NCBI GenBank assembly: GCA_022564295.1
Contig: JADFLR010000011.1
Location: forward strand, 62,001 to 126,000
DNA length: 64,000 nucleotides
Reading direction: 5' to 3'
Source of the DNA: Bacteroidota bacterium
GTDB lineage: Bacteria > Bacteroidota > Ignavibacteria > Ignavibacteriales > Ignavibacteriaceae
Position numbers and translations under genes: made by a program. Numbering within the stretch: the first letter of the stretch is position 1; each line of letters opens with the position of its first letter. Under the pieces are notes generated by a model that had not been told where the DNA came from, made no database searches, and was given only the letters and a program-made list of their open reading frames with translations. Below, piece after piece: positions 40,356-50,247 of this stretch.

Positions 40356-41603
40356 ATGAAAACAATTGTAACATACTTTATTCTATCTCTTTTTCTGGTA
40401 CTGCAAATCTTCCCGCAAAAATACTGGGAGCGAAGATTTAAGGATTATACAAATCCAGATGAACTTGTAACAATGTCCGAGTCACTTCCTTTCAATCAGG
40501 CAGTTGAACTTTTAAGCAAGGTTAGTGAAAGCATTACGGGCAAAAGAATTGTAAGTACTATTGAAAAGACAGATCCGATTGGTGTTGAAATAGTTAATAT
40601 GCCGTACGATAAAGCCCTGCTTATTATTGTGCAATATGCTAATCTCATCTTTGATGAAAAGCAGGATATCATTGTTATTAAAAGCAAGAAAGTTGATGAA
40701 CAGCGTTCGGTAGATACCTATGCGTCGGTGGATTCAAGAGAGGTGAAAATATCGGCAGTATTTTTTGAAATGGATGTTCAAAAATCTAAAAAGATAGGAA
40801 TTGATTGGAATATTTTACTTAGTGGCGAAAGTATAGATTTAGCCGGTTTGTTAAGATCAGAGTCCAGCAGCGAAACGGGTGAAGAAGGAGGCGGAGGTTC
40901 GACCCAAAGCGGCTTACAATCCGAGTTTAATTTGGGTATTGCTTCAGATTTTTCCATAGGTAGTTTTTTTGGTCAGGCAACTGCACTTTTTAGGTTTTTT
41001 GAAGACGAAGGTTTGGGCGAAATTATTTCGAGTCCAAGTATTATTGTAAGAGATAAAAGTAAAGGCAGCATTCAGGTTGGTTCCGATTTTTCTGTAAGAA
41101 CTAGAGACTTTGCAGGCAATACCGTTGAAAAATTCTTCCCGACAGGAACAATTATAGAGGTTACACCTTACATTCATAATGAAGAAGGATTGGATTATAT
41201 TTTACTTGATATTCTTGTAGAAAGAAGTTCCTTCTCTCAAAACGAAACCACAACAGAAATTAGAAAGACGAACGCAACTACACAGGTAATAATGCTTGAT
41301 GGAGAAGAAACCGTAATAGGCGGATTGTTTGTTAACGAAGAAGTAAAAGTACGAAACGGTATTCCGTTTCTTAAAGACCTTCCGTGGTGGGTATTTGGTA
41401 TAAGGTATCTTACAGGAAGTGATGAAACAATTATCAGGAAAAAAGAACTCATCATCTTACTTAAAGCTGAATTAGTACCTACACTGAAAGAAAGATTCGC
41501 TCATCCGAATACAAAGAATGTTATTAAAACTCAGATCGAAAGAGACCGGGAGCGAATTAAATATTACAAAACAGATGGAATTTCCAATAAGGAATATAAT
41601 TAA
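40356..41603 (+). CDS. Secretin (PilQ/GspD-like), short form
   Basis: ISSPSIIVRDKSKGSIQVG, GTIIEVTPYIHNEEGLDYILLDI, VIGGLFVNEEVKVRNGIPFLKDLPW secretin core. Confidence 0.9.
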   Translation: MKTIVTYFILSLFLVLQIFPQKYWERRFKDYTNPDELVTMSESLPFNQAVELLSKVSESITGKRIVSTIEKTDPIGVEIVNMPYDKALLIIVQYANLIFDEKQDIIVIKSKKVDEQRSVDTYASVDSREVKISAVFFEMDVQKSKKIGIDWNILLSGESIDLAGLLRSESSSETGEEGGGGSTQSGLQSEFNLGIASDFSIGSFFGQATALFRFFEDEGLGEIISSPSIIVRDKSKGSIQVGSDFSVRTRDFAGNTVEKFFPTGTIIEVTPYIHNEEGLDYILLDILVERSSFSQNETTTEIRKTNATTQVIMLDGEETVIGGLFVNEEVKVRNGIPFLKDLPWWVFGIRYLTGSDETIIRKKELIILLKAELVPTLKERFAHPNTKNVIKTQIERDRERIKYYKTDGISNKEYN

Positions 41604-41605
41604 TT

Positions 41606-41971
41606 ATGGAATCTATTTTAATTGTTGATGATGACGTTAACATTTGCACTATGCTATCGGAAGAGTTAACGGAAATTGGATACGACACATATTTTCTTAC
41701 AAGTGGCCAAGGTGTTTTGGAATATGTTCAAAACAACCAGGTCGATCTGATTCTGCTCGATCTTAAAATGCCCAGTAAGAATGGATTCGAAGTTTTGCAG
41801 GAACTTCATTACAATAACCTCAACATTAGGGTTATAGTGCTTACTGCATATGCTGATGTTCAAAGTGCAATTGAAGCGGCAAATTTGGGAGCCAGCGATT
41901 TTATAAGTAAACCATATGATTTTGATGAGCTATTAATAACAATTCGTAAAACAGTTCAGCGAGAAGTATAG
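41606..41971 (+). CDS. Single-domain response regulator
   Basis: ILIVDDDVNICTML, LILLDLKMPSKNGFEVL, SKPYDFDEL. Confidence 0.93.
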   Translation: MESILIVDDDVNICTMLSEELTEIGYDTYFLTSGQGVLEYVQNNQVDLILLDLKMPSKNGFEVLQELHYNNLNIRVIVLTAYADVQSAIEAANLGASDFISKPYDFDELLITIRKTVQREV

Positions 41972-41974
41972 TGT

Positions 41975-44900
41975 ATGAAAATCAGTTTAAGAATTATACT
42001 CATAAATTTTGTGGTGGTTGTACTGGTAATGGGCGTTACAGCAATTGCTTTCTATTCTATAATGTACAAAACGCTTACTTCTCAAAAATCGAAAGGACTG
42101 ATTACTTCTGCAAATAATTTTGCCTACGCTTACCACAAAACGCTTCTTAATTCCGAAGATGAATTTATAGGGCTGACCTCCGAAAATATTGATAATATTT
42201 TCAGGTATAGAAACCTAAGAACAAACAATCTGGATTTCGTTCTTGAAGCTCAACGGAATGGCAAAAAAAGAATTATTAGAAAATCATATACTTCCGATGT
42301 AAACATTCCTAAAAAACCTTTTACGCTGGATAGGTTTTTAGAACATAATCCTTATGCGATCATCTCAGAAGCAAAAGATTCTGAAAGAGTAATTTATTAT
42401 GGTTTAATTTTAGATGAAGAACTGCTAAATGAGTTGGCCGGAAAAATCAGTGCCGATGTTGCTGTTATCTGGAACGATATTCCCGCATACTTTTCGAACT
42501 CTGCAGTAAATAAAAATCACATTTATATTCTTGCTCAAGCAGGTAAGTATTTAAATGGGAAAAAGAATTTTGAAATTTACACACAGGGCATAGAATCGAA
42601 CGATATACTTGCAACACTATACAAACCAGCTACCGATCATCAGCATAACAAAGAAATCTCCTTTCTGATGTTTACACAAATGGGCGAAGCTGCCGAGTTG
42701 CGTTCAACTCTGAGAGATCTTTTTATAACAATTGGAATAACAGGAATTGCACTCTCGCTGATACTCACGTTTCTTTTTACAGGAAAACTGAGAAAGCAAA
42801 TAATAGATTTAAGCAATGCCACAGAAAAAACTAAATTAGGAGATTTTCAAAACAAAATCACCATACGCAGTAAGGATGAAATAGGAAAACTGGGGCAGGC
42901 ATTTAATTTAATGTTAGACGAACTTGCTAAAAATCAAAAAGCAAAAAAAGAGTATTCAGAATTTATAACGTTAATTAATCAAAACCCGTCACTGAATGAG
43001 ATATCTGAAGCAGCGCTTAATAAAATAATAAGCACATGTGGATTTGTTGTTGGTGCTCTCTATTCTGTTGAAGATGATGAACTGCGGCTATTGAGTGCAT
43101 ATGGATTTGAAAAAGCAAAAAGCGTTAAAAAAGAAAATTTTGGTTTCTCCGATCGTGTTGTTCAAAGCAAAGAGATTGTTGAAATTGTTTCGGAAGATGA
43201 GCTGCCGGTTGTTTCCGTTGGACTTGTGAATTTTAAGTTGAAGTACCTTTTATTAGTGCCGGTAATCTATAACAACAAAGTAATTTCGGTGCTCGAGCTT
43301 GGTTCGGTAAACAAACCCACTGAAGAAGCAAGAGAGTACCTGGAGAAGATAAAAGATCAGCTTGCTATTGGTCTTACTAATGCAAAAGCATTGGTGCAGC
43401 TTGAGGATTTCGTTGGAGAGCTTAAAAAACTTAATGATGATTATTACAAACAAAATGTGAAAATTAAAAAACAGAACGATTCCCTGGTTAAACTTCATCA
43501 GGAATTAAAAGAGCAGGCAGGAGAACTCGAAATTCAGAAACAGAAAGCTGTTGAATCCACCAAGTTAAAATCTCAGTTTCTTGCAAGTATGTCGCACGAA
43601 CTCCGCACACCGATGAATTCAATATTAGGGCTTACAGAACTGATTATAGAAAAAGCAGATTTAAATGAGAAAAATCAGGAACGGCTGGGCGTGGTGCTTA
43701 ACAGCGGACGAAGATTAATGACATTAATAAATGATATCCTCGATCTCTCTAAAATTGAAGCGGGAAAAATGGAAATCAGAACAGAAGAAGTGCTGCTTGA
43801 AGAACTGATTGGTGAAGTATCAAATTCCATTTCCCCGTTGGTTATGAATAAAGGGATTGAATTTAATATTGAACGTGAGATTAACACAAGAATTGTAATT
43901 CACACAGATAGGGGAAGGCTTGTTCAGGTTTTAATTAACTTATTAGGCAATGCAACTAAGTTTACAGAGAAAGGCGAGGTAAAATTAAAAATTTCAAGTT
44001 CGGATGAGAGGCTTGTATTTGATGTAATCGATACCGGTATCGGAATTTCAGAAGAAGATCAGAAAGTTGTGTTTGAAGAGTTCCGGCAGGCGGATGGATC
44101 ATCCTCCAGAAAATATGGAGGAACGGGTCTTGGATTATCTATATGCAAAAAGATTGCTGATCTGCTCGGCGGCAATCTTTCTTTAATAAGCAAGATGGGA
44201 TACGGTTCAACTTTTACTTTTAAGATCCCGCTTAAATATGTTTCATCAAATAAAAAAGAAATATCAGATCATATTGATGTTTCTACTCTTATTAAAAACA
44301 GAAGGCATCCCATTCTTATAATTGATGATAACAAGGAAGTTCGTTATACCATCGGGCAGTATCTTACATCCAGGGGTTATGAAGTTATTTTTGCCGAGGA
44401 TGGTGACAAGGGAATTCAAATGGCAATTGATAAACAACCCTTTGCAATTACTTTGGATATAATGATGCCTAAAAAAGATGGATGGAGCGTTTTAAAAGAG
44501 CTTAAAGAAAATGAAGTGACAAAAGATATTCCTGTAATAGTTATTTCAATTAATGGTGATAAGCAAATTGGTTATGGTGTAAGTGCATTTGAGTATTTCA
44601 TTAAGCCTATCTCTGCAGATAAATTATTATCTGTAATTTCACGCCTGGAAAGTTTAGCAAAGAAAAGGATACAGAAAATTGTACTTGTTGATGATGATGA
44701 ATTTGAGTTTGAAAAATTTAAAAGTGAGTTTAAGGATGAGCAAATCTCGATTGAGTATATAAAAGACAGTGAGTTTGCTTTTAACAAAATTGCAGAGGTT
44801 CAGCCGGATCTTATAATACTTGATTTAATGATGCCTAAAGTTGACGGGATAACACTATCTTACAAATTAAAATCGGATATAAGAACCAAACATATTCCAA

Positions 44901-45514
44901 TATTAATCAGTACTGCAAAAGATTTAAGTGAAGATGAACGAAAATCTCTAAACAATATTGTTGAAGATATTGCGGTTAAATCAAAGGGGCATCCGCTTGA
45001 TGTATTAAAAGTTGTGCGAGATAGGATTGAACTGCACGAACAAAGACCGAAAGTAATTTCCGCCGGCGATAATGAACAGGAAATTAATAGCACAGAAGAA
45101 TCTATCGAAATAGAAGAGACAAAAGAATATATGGGAGAAGTACTTATTGTTGATGATGATCCCGATACATTATTTACCATTGATGAAATGGTGAAAGATT
45201 GTAATTGTAAAACTATTCTTGCAAAGAATGGAATCGAGTGTATGGAAGTTTTAAAACACTCAACTCCCGATTTAATTCTGCTTGATATTATGATGCCCGA
45301 AATGGATGGGTTTGAAACCATTAAAAGCATTCGGAAGGATGAAAAAGTAAAAGACATTCCGGTATTTGCGGTTACTGCAAGAGCGATGGCAAATGATAAA
45401 GATATTATCTTAAAACATGGATTTAACGATTACATACCCAAACCGGTCAAATCGACAATAATTACATTTAAGATTAATCAAGTATTCAAAAAAAATAGGT
45501 GCGTGAGCCAATGA
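41975..45514 (+). CDS. Hybrid histidine kinase: TM-HAMP-GAF-HisKA-HATPase-REC-REC-REC
   Basis: SHELRTPMNSILGL, GGTGLGLSICKKIA; three receiver domains with LDIMMP, LDLMMP, LDIMMP. Confidence 0.93.
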   Translation: MKISLRIILINFVVVVLVMGVTAIAFYSIMYKTLTSQKSKGLITSANNFAYAYHKTLLNSEDEFIGLTSENIDNIFRYRNLRTNNLDFVLEAQRNGKKRIIRKSYTSDVNIPKKPFTLDRFLEHNPYAIISEAKDSERVIYYGLILDEELLNELAGKISADVAVIWNDIPAYFSNSAVNKNHIYILAQAGKYLNGKKNFEIYTQGIESNDILATLYKPATDHQHNKEISFLMFTQMGEAAELRSTLRDLFITIGITGIALSLILTFLFTGKLRKQIIDLSNATEKTKLGDFQNKITIRSKDEIGKLGQAFNLMLDELAKNQKAKKEYSEFITLINQNPSLNEISEAALNKIISTCGFVVGALYSVEDDELRLLSAYGFEKAKSVKKENFGFSDRVVQSKEIVEIVSEDELPVVSVGLVNFKLKYLLLVPVIYNNKVISVLELGSVNKPTEEAREYLEKIKDQLAIGLTNAKALVQLEDFVGELKKLNDDYYKQNVKIKKQNDSLVKLHQELKEQAGELEIQKQKAVESTKLKSQFLASMSHELRTPMNSILGLTELIIEKADLNEKNQERLGVVLNSGRRLMTLINDILDLSKIEAGKMEIRTEEVLLEELIGEVSNSISPLVMNKGIEFNIEREINTRIVIHTDRGRLVQVLINLLGNATKFTEKGEVKLKISSSDERLVFDVIDTGIGISEEDQKVVFEEFRQADGSSSRKYGGTGLGLSICKKIADLLGGNLSLISKMGYGSTFTFKIPLKYVSSNKKEISDHIDVSTLIKNRRHPILIIDDNKEVRYTIGQYLTSRGYEVIFAEDGDKGIQMAIDKQPFAITLDIMMPKKDGWSVLKELKENEVTKDIPVIVISINGDKQIGYGVSAFEYFIKPISADKLLSVISRLESLAKKRIQKIVLVDDDEFEFEKFKSEFKDEQISIEYIKDSEFAFNKIAEVQPDLIILDLMMPKVDGITLSYKLKSDIRTKHIPILISTAKDLSEDERKSLNNIVEDIAVKSKGHPLDVLKVVRDRIELHEQRPKVISAGDNEQEINSTEESIEIEETKEYMGEVLIVDDDPDTLFTIDEMVKDCNCKTILAKNGIECMEVLKHSTPDLILLDIMMPEMDGFETIKSIRKDEKVKDIPVFAVTARAMANDKDIILKHGFNDYIPKPVKSTIITFKINQVFKKNRCVSQ

Positions 45515-46182
45515 AAAGAATTCTTGTAATTGATGATTTACCTGAAAATGTGTTTATGCTGCAGGAACGGCTTGAACACGAAGGTTATGAAGCGTTAACT
45601 GCTTACGATGGTAAAAGCGGAATAGAAAAAGCCATAACTGAAATACCGGATCTTATTCTGCTGGATGTGATGATGCCCGATATCAATGGGTTTGAAGTTT
45701 GTAAAACACTTGTTAACGATAGCAGAACATCTGCTATTCCCATTATTCTTGTTACTGCCAAAACCGGTGCTGAAGATACAAAAGAAGGGCTTGATGCCGG
45801 GGCATATGATTACATTAAAAAACCATTCAATAAAGTTGAACTGCTTGCGAGAGTTAAATCTGCACTTAAACTTTCCGAAGCAAACAAACTATTGGTAGAA
45901 GTAGAAAAGCGGAACACATTTTTTGCAACAGTCGTTACTGCCAATCATAAAATAAAGCAGCCGCTTACTCTCTTAAGCTTATCTTCAGCAGCTATAAAAA
46001 GAGAGTTGAAAAAAGATGAAATCTCAAAAGACACCTTGCTGGGTAAACTCAAATATATCGATATAGCAGTAAAAGAAATTACTGATGTTCTTGACCAATT
46101 GAACGCAATTAAAGAACCGGTTTTATCCGATTATACAAAAAATATAAAGATGATTAAAGTTGAAGCAGACGATGCGGGCTAA
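45499..46182 (+). CDS. Response regulator with C-terminal H-box-like helical domain; start probably ATG at 45511
   Basis: ILVIDDLPENVF, LILLDVMMP, then ANHKIKQPLTLLSLSSAAIKREL without a catalytic ATPase domain. Confidence 0.85.
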   Translation: MREPMKRILVIDDLPENVFMLQERLEHEGYEALTAYDGKSGIEKAITEIPDLILLDVMMPDINGFEVCKTLVNDSRTSAIPIILVTAKTGAEDTKEGLDAGAYDYIKKPFNKVELLARVKSALKLSEANKLLVEVEKRNTFFATVVTANHKIKQPLTLLSLSSAAIKRELKKDEISKDTLLGKLKYIDIAVKEITDVLDQLNAIKEPVLSDYTKNIKMIKVEADDAG

Positions 46183-48167
46183 ATAACGCTTTGAATAGTT
46201 TCTAACATTGTTTCGAAAACATATGGCTTTTGTACCCAGCTTTTAATTTTATACTTGTCCATTATTTCATCAGCATCAAAATCGGTAGTTCCCGAAGAAA
46301 GTATCACCGGTATATCGAAATTTAATTTCCTTATCTTCTCAATTGTTTCTAATCCATTCATCTCCGGCATATTATAATCTATTATTAAAAGGTCAACCTT
46401 TATTTCTTCAGTTAAAACTCTTAATGCTTCTTTGCCCGAAGAAACTTTGATTACATTATAATCATTTGATTCAAGTAGTTCTGCCAATAAGTCACTCAGC
46501 ATTTCTTCGTCGTCTGCAAGAAGAATTATTTTATCGGGCGATGATGGTTTCTTTTCTTTTTGCGGTTCGAAAGCCGGAATGTAAACATCAAACCGAGTAC
46601 CAGCACCAACCTTGCTTGTAACCTCAAGCATACCTTTATGTGCTTTAATTATTCCGTACGAAACATACAGCCCCAGCCCGGAAACCGTCTCTTTGTCTTT
46701 CGTTGAAAAATAAGGATCGAAAATTTTCTGTAAATCTTTTTCTTCAATTCCAGAACCGTCATCCTTAATAGTAAAAAGAACATAATTACCCTTATTAAGC
46801 CAAGGATGATTTATGATGTCCTTTTTTTTGATGGAAATATTTTTTGCCGAAAGTGTTATTGTTCCCTTCCCTTCTATTGCCTCTTTTGCATTTATGCAAA
46901 GGTTTAACAATACCTGGTAAACTTCTGTGCTGTTGCCTAAAATATCGTGCAGGTTTTCATCGACGTGTTCAATATATTTAATAGTGCCGGGGAATGTTTG
47001 TGTAACAACTTTTGAAATTTCATTTATTAAGAGGTTTGGCTTAACAAGTTCTTTCCTCTTCGGAGTTGATTTACCATACGATAGCAATCCTTTTGTAAGG
47101 TCACTTGCCCGTCTAGAACAACTTTCAATGTTATCTATTAACTTCTTTGTTTCATCAGTGTCAGGTACTCTTTTTCTTAATAAATTTAAACTGCCGAAAA
47201 TGCTGGAAAGAAGATTGCCGAAATCGTGAGCCATTCCGCTGGAAAGCTTACCGATTGTTTCAAGTTTTTGCGCCTGTAACAAACGGCTTTCAAGTGCAGT
47301 ATTCAATTCTCTTGTTCTAAGATTGCTTATTGCAAAAGATAAAAGCGCTGACAGTTGCTCAACAATATTTATTTCAAAAGCAGAGTATGTACCTTTACTT
47401 TTTCCAACCATAATAGTTGCTAAAAGCCGGTCTTCAAAAAAACATGGAGAAATTATTAATGATTCGCAGTTAAGAATATCTGTTAGGTTAAAACCGATAT
47501 TGTTAGGATGATTTAATGCCAGCAACGATTTTTTATTTAACAGCAACCATTTGTTAATGAATGAAAAATCAGGATGTATGGCTTTCTCCGCTTCTTTTTC
47601 ATCCTTAATAAATTTATTAGTGTTGTGAAATTGAAATTCATATTTTCCACTGTCATCCTGATAAACGATCAGTCCGAAACTGCTTTTGCTTATTTCCACA
47701 CTTTTTGAAATTATCTGCTCAGAAATGTGTTCAAGCGAATTTTCTTTAACTAGAAGTACAAGAAGTTTCTCAAGTTCGTTTAAAAATGCAATGTTTCGCT
47801 CAACTAACTTCAAATCATTATTTACTCCGGAGTCACTTTGTCTTAACTGAACTAGCTCAATGAAATATCCATTTAACGATTCTTTTTTCGTCTTCTTAAA
47901 AATAGGTGTGATAACAACATTGCTGTTTGAATCATTAAGCGGATGAACAAACGACTTTTTAGACTTAATGTTAGAAAGAATTTTTGTTTCCGAAATAGAA
48001 AACAGATTGGTTATACTTATGCCCTTTATTCTGCCGGCGCGAAAGTTTTTCTTAAAGCTATGATTATACCAGGCGATTTTCAGGTCGTTTTTTGCAAATG
48101 CAACAGCCGCATTCTGAAGAGCTAAAAACTCCTCGGCGGCGTACTTAGAAAGTATATCATTGGACAT
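46179..48167 (-). CDS. Hybrid histidine kinase: GAF-HisKA-HATPase-REC
   Basis: SSGMAHDFGNLLSSIFGSLNLL, TKDKETVSGLGLYVSYGIIKAH, LLIIDYNMPEMNG. Confidence 0.92.
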   Translation of the reverse strand: MSNDILSKYAAEEFLALQNAAVAFAKNDLKIAWYNHSFKKNFRAGRIKGISITNLFSISETKILSNIKSKKSFVHPLNDSNSNVVITPIFKKTKKESLNGYFIELVQLRQSDSGVNNDLKLVERNIAFLNELEKLLVLLVKENSLEHISEQIISKSVEISKSSFGLIVYQDDSGKYEFQFHNTNKFIKDEKEAEKAIHPDFSFINKWLLLNKKSLLALNHPNNIGFNLTDILNCESLIISPCFFEDRLLATIMVGKSKGTYSAFEINIVEQLSALLSFAISNLRTRELNTALESRLLQAQKLETIGKLSSGMAHDFGNLLSSIFGSLNLLRKRVPDTDETKKLIDNIESCSRRASDLTKGLLSYGKSTPKRKELVKPNLLINEISKVVTQTFPGTIKYIEHVDENLHDILGNSTEVYQVLLNLCINAKEAIEGKGTITLSAKNISIKKKDIINHPWLNKGNYVLFTIKDDGSGIEEKDLQKIFDPYFSTKDKETVSGLGLYVSYGIIKAHKGMLEVTSKVGAGTRFDVYIPAFEPQKEKKPSSPDKIILLADDEEMLSDLLAELLESNDYNVIKVSSGKEALRVLTEEIKVDLLIIDYNMPEMNGLETIEKIRKLNFDIPVILSSGTTDFDADEIMDKYKIKSWVQKPYVFETMLETIQSVI

Positions 48168-49552
48168 TAAAAGCTGACGGGTCTTAATTCATACTTCTTA
48201 ATTTTAGTGTAAAGAGTTTTGGGGCTTATTCCAAGCTGGGTAGCTGTTCTTGTTCTATCCCAATGATTTTTGTTCAACACTTTTTGAATATGCCATCTTT
48301 CCAAATCGTCCATACTTAAAATTTCTTCAATATCATCGTTGTCTCCGATTGCCTGATTGTATGTGTCTTTCTGGTAAACATGGGGAAGGTTTAGATCATC
48401 CGGGACAATATATTCACCTTCTGAAAAAATTATTGCGCGTTCTATTATATGGTCAAGTTCGCGAATGTTTCCGTTGAACGAATAATTGAGCAATAATTCT
48501 TCCGTTTCGGGGGATAACCTTTTCAGAGTTCTGACCGGGGATTTCTTTTTAAGAAAATAATTTGCCAGCAGAAGGATATCTTCTCTTCTTTCTCTTAAAG
48601 GTGGTATTATTAAAGTAATTACGTTTAGCCGAAAGAGCAAATCTTTTCTGAAAGTTTTCTTTTCTGATTCTTCTAACAAATTTTTGTTTGTTGCGCCAAT
48701 CACTCTAACATTTGAAGTTAAAGTTGTTATACCGCCAATTCTTCTATACTCTCCGTTTTCCAAAAAGCGTAAAAGTTTTGGTTGAAGGGCTAAACTCAAT
48801 TCGCCAATTTCGTCAAGGAAAAGAGAACCACCATGAGCAATTTCAACCAATCCCTGTTTAGTACTTTTTGCGTCGGTAAATGCACCTTTCTCATGACCAA
48901 ACAACTCACTTTCAATCAGTTGATCGGGCAGCGAGGCACAGTTAATTACCACAAATGGTTCTTCGACTCTTGCAGAATGTTTGTGGATGAATTCTGCCAT
49001 AAGTTCCTTACCGGTTCCTGTTTCACCTTCAATCAAAATATTTGAATCGGCCATTGCAGCTTTGTCTGCCAGGTTTAATACGCGTTTTAATAAAGGGCTT
49101 TCTCCTATAATAGAATCAGATCCTTTTTTATGTATTTCTTTAGTAAGAAGTTCTGTTTTTACAAGAAGGCTTTTATGCTCTAAAGTTCTCTTCAGCGTTA
49201 ATAAAAGATTATCGAATTCATAAGGTTTGGTAATAAAATCGTAAGCGCCGGCTTTAATGCATTCAATTGCTTTTCGCATTTCTCCTTGTGCCGAAAGTAT
49301 AATAACCTGAATTGTAGAATTATATTCGGAAACAAATTTTAAAACTTCTTCCCCCTGCACTTCCTTCATATTAAGATCAAGAAGAAGAACATCAAAAATA
49401 TCAGTTTTTACTTTTTCAATTGCATACTTACCATCATATACAGTATCAACCGCAAAACCTTCTTCAAGCAGTTGTTCTTTTAGTAAGTAACACAGGGTTT
49501 CGTCGTCATCACAAATTAAAACTTTTGTGTTTTTATTTATTGCTCCCGGCAT
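48167..49552 (-). CDS. NtrC-family sigma-54-dependent response regulator
   Basis: REC, GETGTGKELMAEFIH, GAFTDA, DNIRELDH-like GNIRELDHIIERAIIF, C-terminal Fis-type HTH. Confidence 0.96.
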   Translation of the reverse strand: MPGAINKNTKVLICDDDETLCYLLKEQLLEEGFAVDTVYDGKYAIEKVKTDIFDVLLLDLNMKEVQGEEVLKFVSEYNSTIQVIILSAQGEMRKAIECIKAGAYDFITKPYEFDNLLLTLKRTLEHKSLLVKTELLTKEIHKKGSDSIIGESPLLKRVLNLADKAAMADSNILIEGETGTGKELMAEFIHKHSARVEEPFVVINCASLPDQLIESELFGHEKGAFTDAKSTKQGLVEIAHGGSLFLDEIGELSLALQPKLLRFLENGEYRRIGGITTLTSNVRVIGATNKNLLEESEKKTFRKDLLFRLNVITLIIPPLRERREDILLLANYFLKKKSPVRTLKRLSPETEELLLNYSFNGNIRELDHIIERAIIFSEGEYIVPDDLNLPHVYQKDTYNQAIGDNDDIEEILSMDDLERWHIQKVLNKNHWDRTRTATQLGISPKTLYTKIKKYELRPVSF

Positions 49553-49626
49553 AATGTTTATTCCTTAAGTTGCTTAAATTTGTATTAATTTTGCAATATT
49601 CATATATTTGCGTTCTTAATTTTTAA

Positions 49627-49698
49627 GGGCGCGTAGCTCAGTGGTAGAGCATCTGCCTTTTAAGCAGAGGGTCGGTGGTTCGAGACCACCCGCGCTCA
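49627..49698 (+). tRNA. tRNA-Lys (UUU)
   Basis: gggcgcgtagctcagtggtagagcatctgccttttaagcagagggtcggtggttcgagaccacccgcgctca cloverleaf; anticodon TTT in CTTTTAA loop; CCA not encoded. Confidence 0.95.
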
Positions 49699-49938
49699 CT
49701 TAGATTACAAATATAAGTAATTTTTACCGCTTTCGGAAACAAAAATTAAATATTTTTTAAATTTTTAATCTCTATTCCTACCCTTGAGATTTAACTATTT
49801 ATTGCAGAACCAAATAGTTAGGGCATTCATTTAAACCGTCTTGGCAACACTAAAGGATTTTGTAGAAAGTCTTTATTCCGTATTTTATCGACGTACATTA
49901 ATAAAACTTCTTTTTTTAATTCAACAAGATTTTATGTT

Positions 49939-50247
49939 GTGGGCGAAATAGTTTTTTGGACGATAATAAGAACCGCAATAACTATTGCAGCGGTTTGGAT
50001 TTTAAAATCTCATATTGATGACCAACTGTGGTACATTATTACAATAGCTGCAGCTTACCTTATAATAATTCATCCGACAGTTATAGGATTAAAAAAGTTT
50101 GATGTTAAAAGTAAAAATATTCTCGATTCAACTATTTGCTCAAGCTGTGTACACTTCGATCCTTCTGCAATCCTTTGTATGAAACACGATAAGCATCCGA
50201 CCGAAGATTATATTCCCTGCGACGGAATTCATTGGGAACCGAAATGA
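49939..50247 (+). CDS. Small membrane protein with C-terminal Cys-rich motif
   Basis: Two TM segments, then CSSCVHFDPSAILCMKHDKHPTEDYIPCDGIHWEPK; overlaps next ORF by 16 bp. Confidence 0.7.
   Translation: MGEIVFWTIIRTAITIAAVWILKSHIDDQLWYIITIAAAYLIIIHPTVIGLKKFDVKSKNILDSTICSSCVHFDPSAILCMKHDKHPTEDYIPCDGIHWEPK

Noticed and set aside
44860-45357. 165-aa antisense ORF and similar Ser/Ile-rich antisense ORFs elsewhere
   Set aside because: Complement of well-supported coding sequence; composition typical of antisense shadows.
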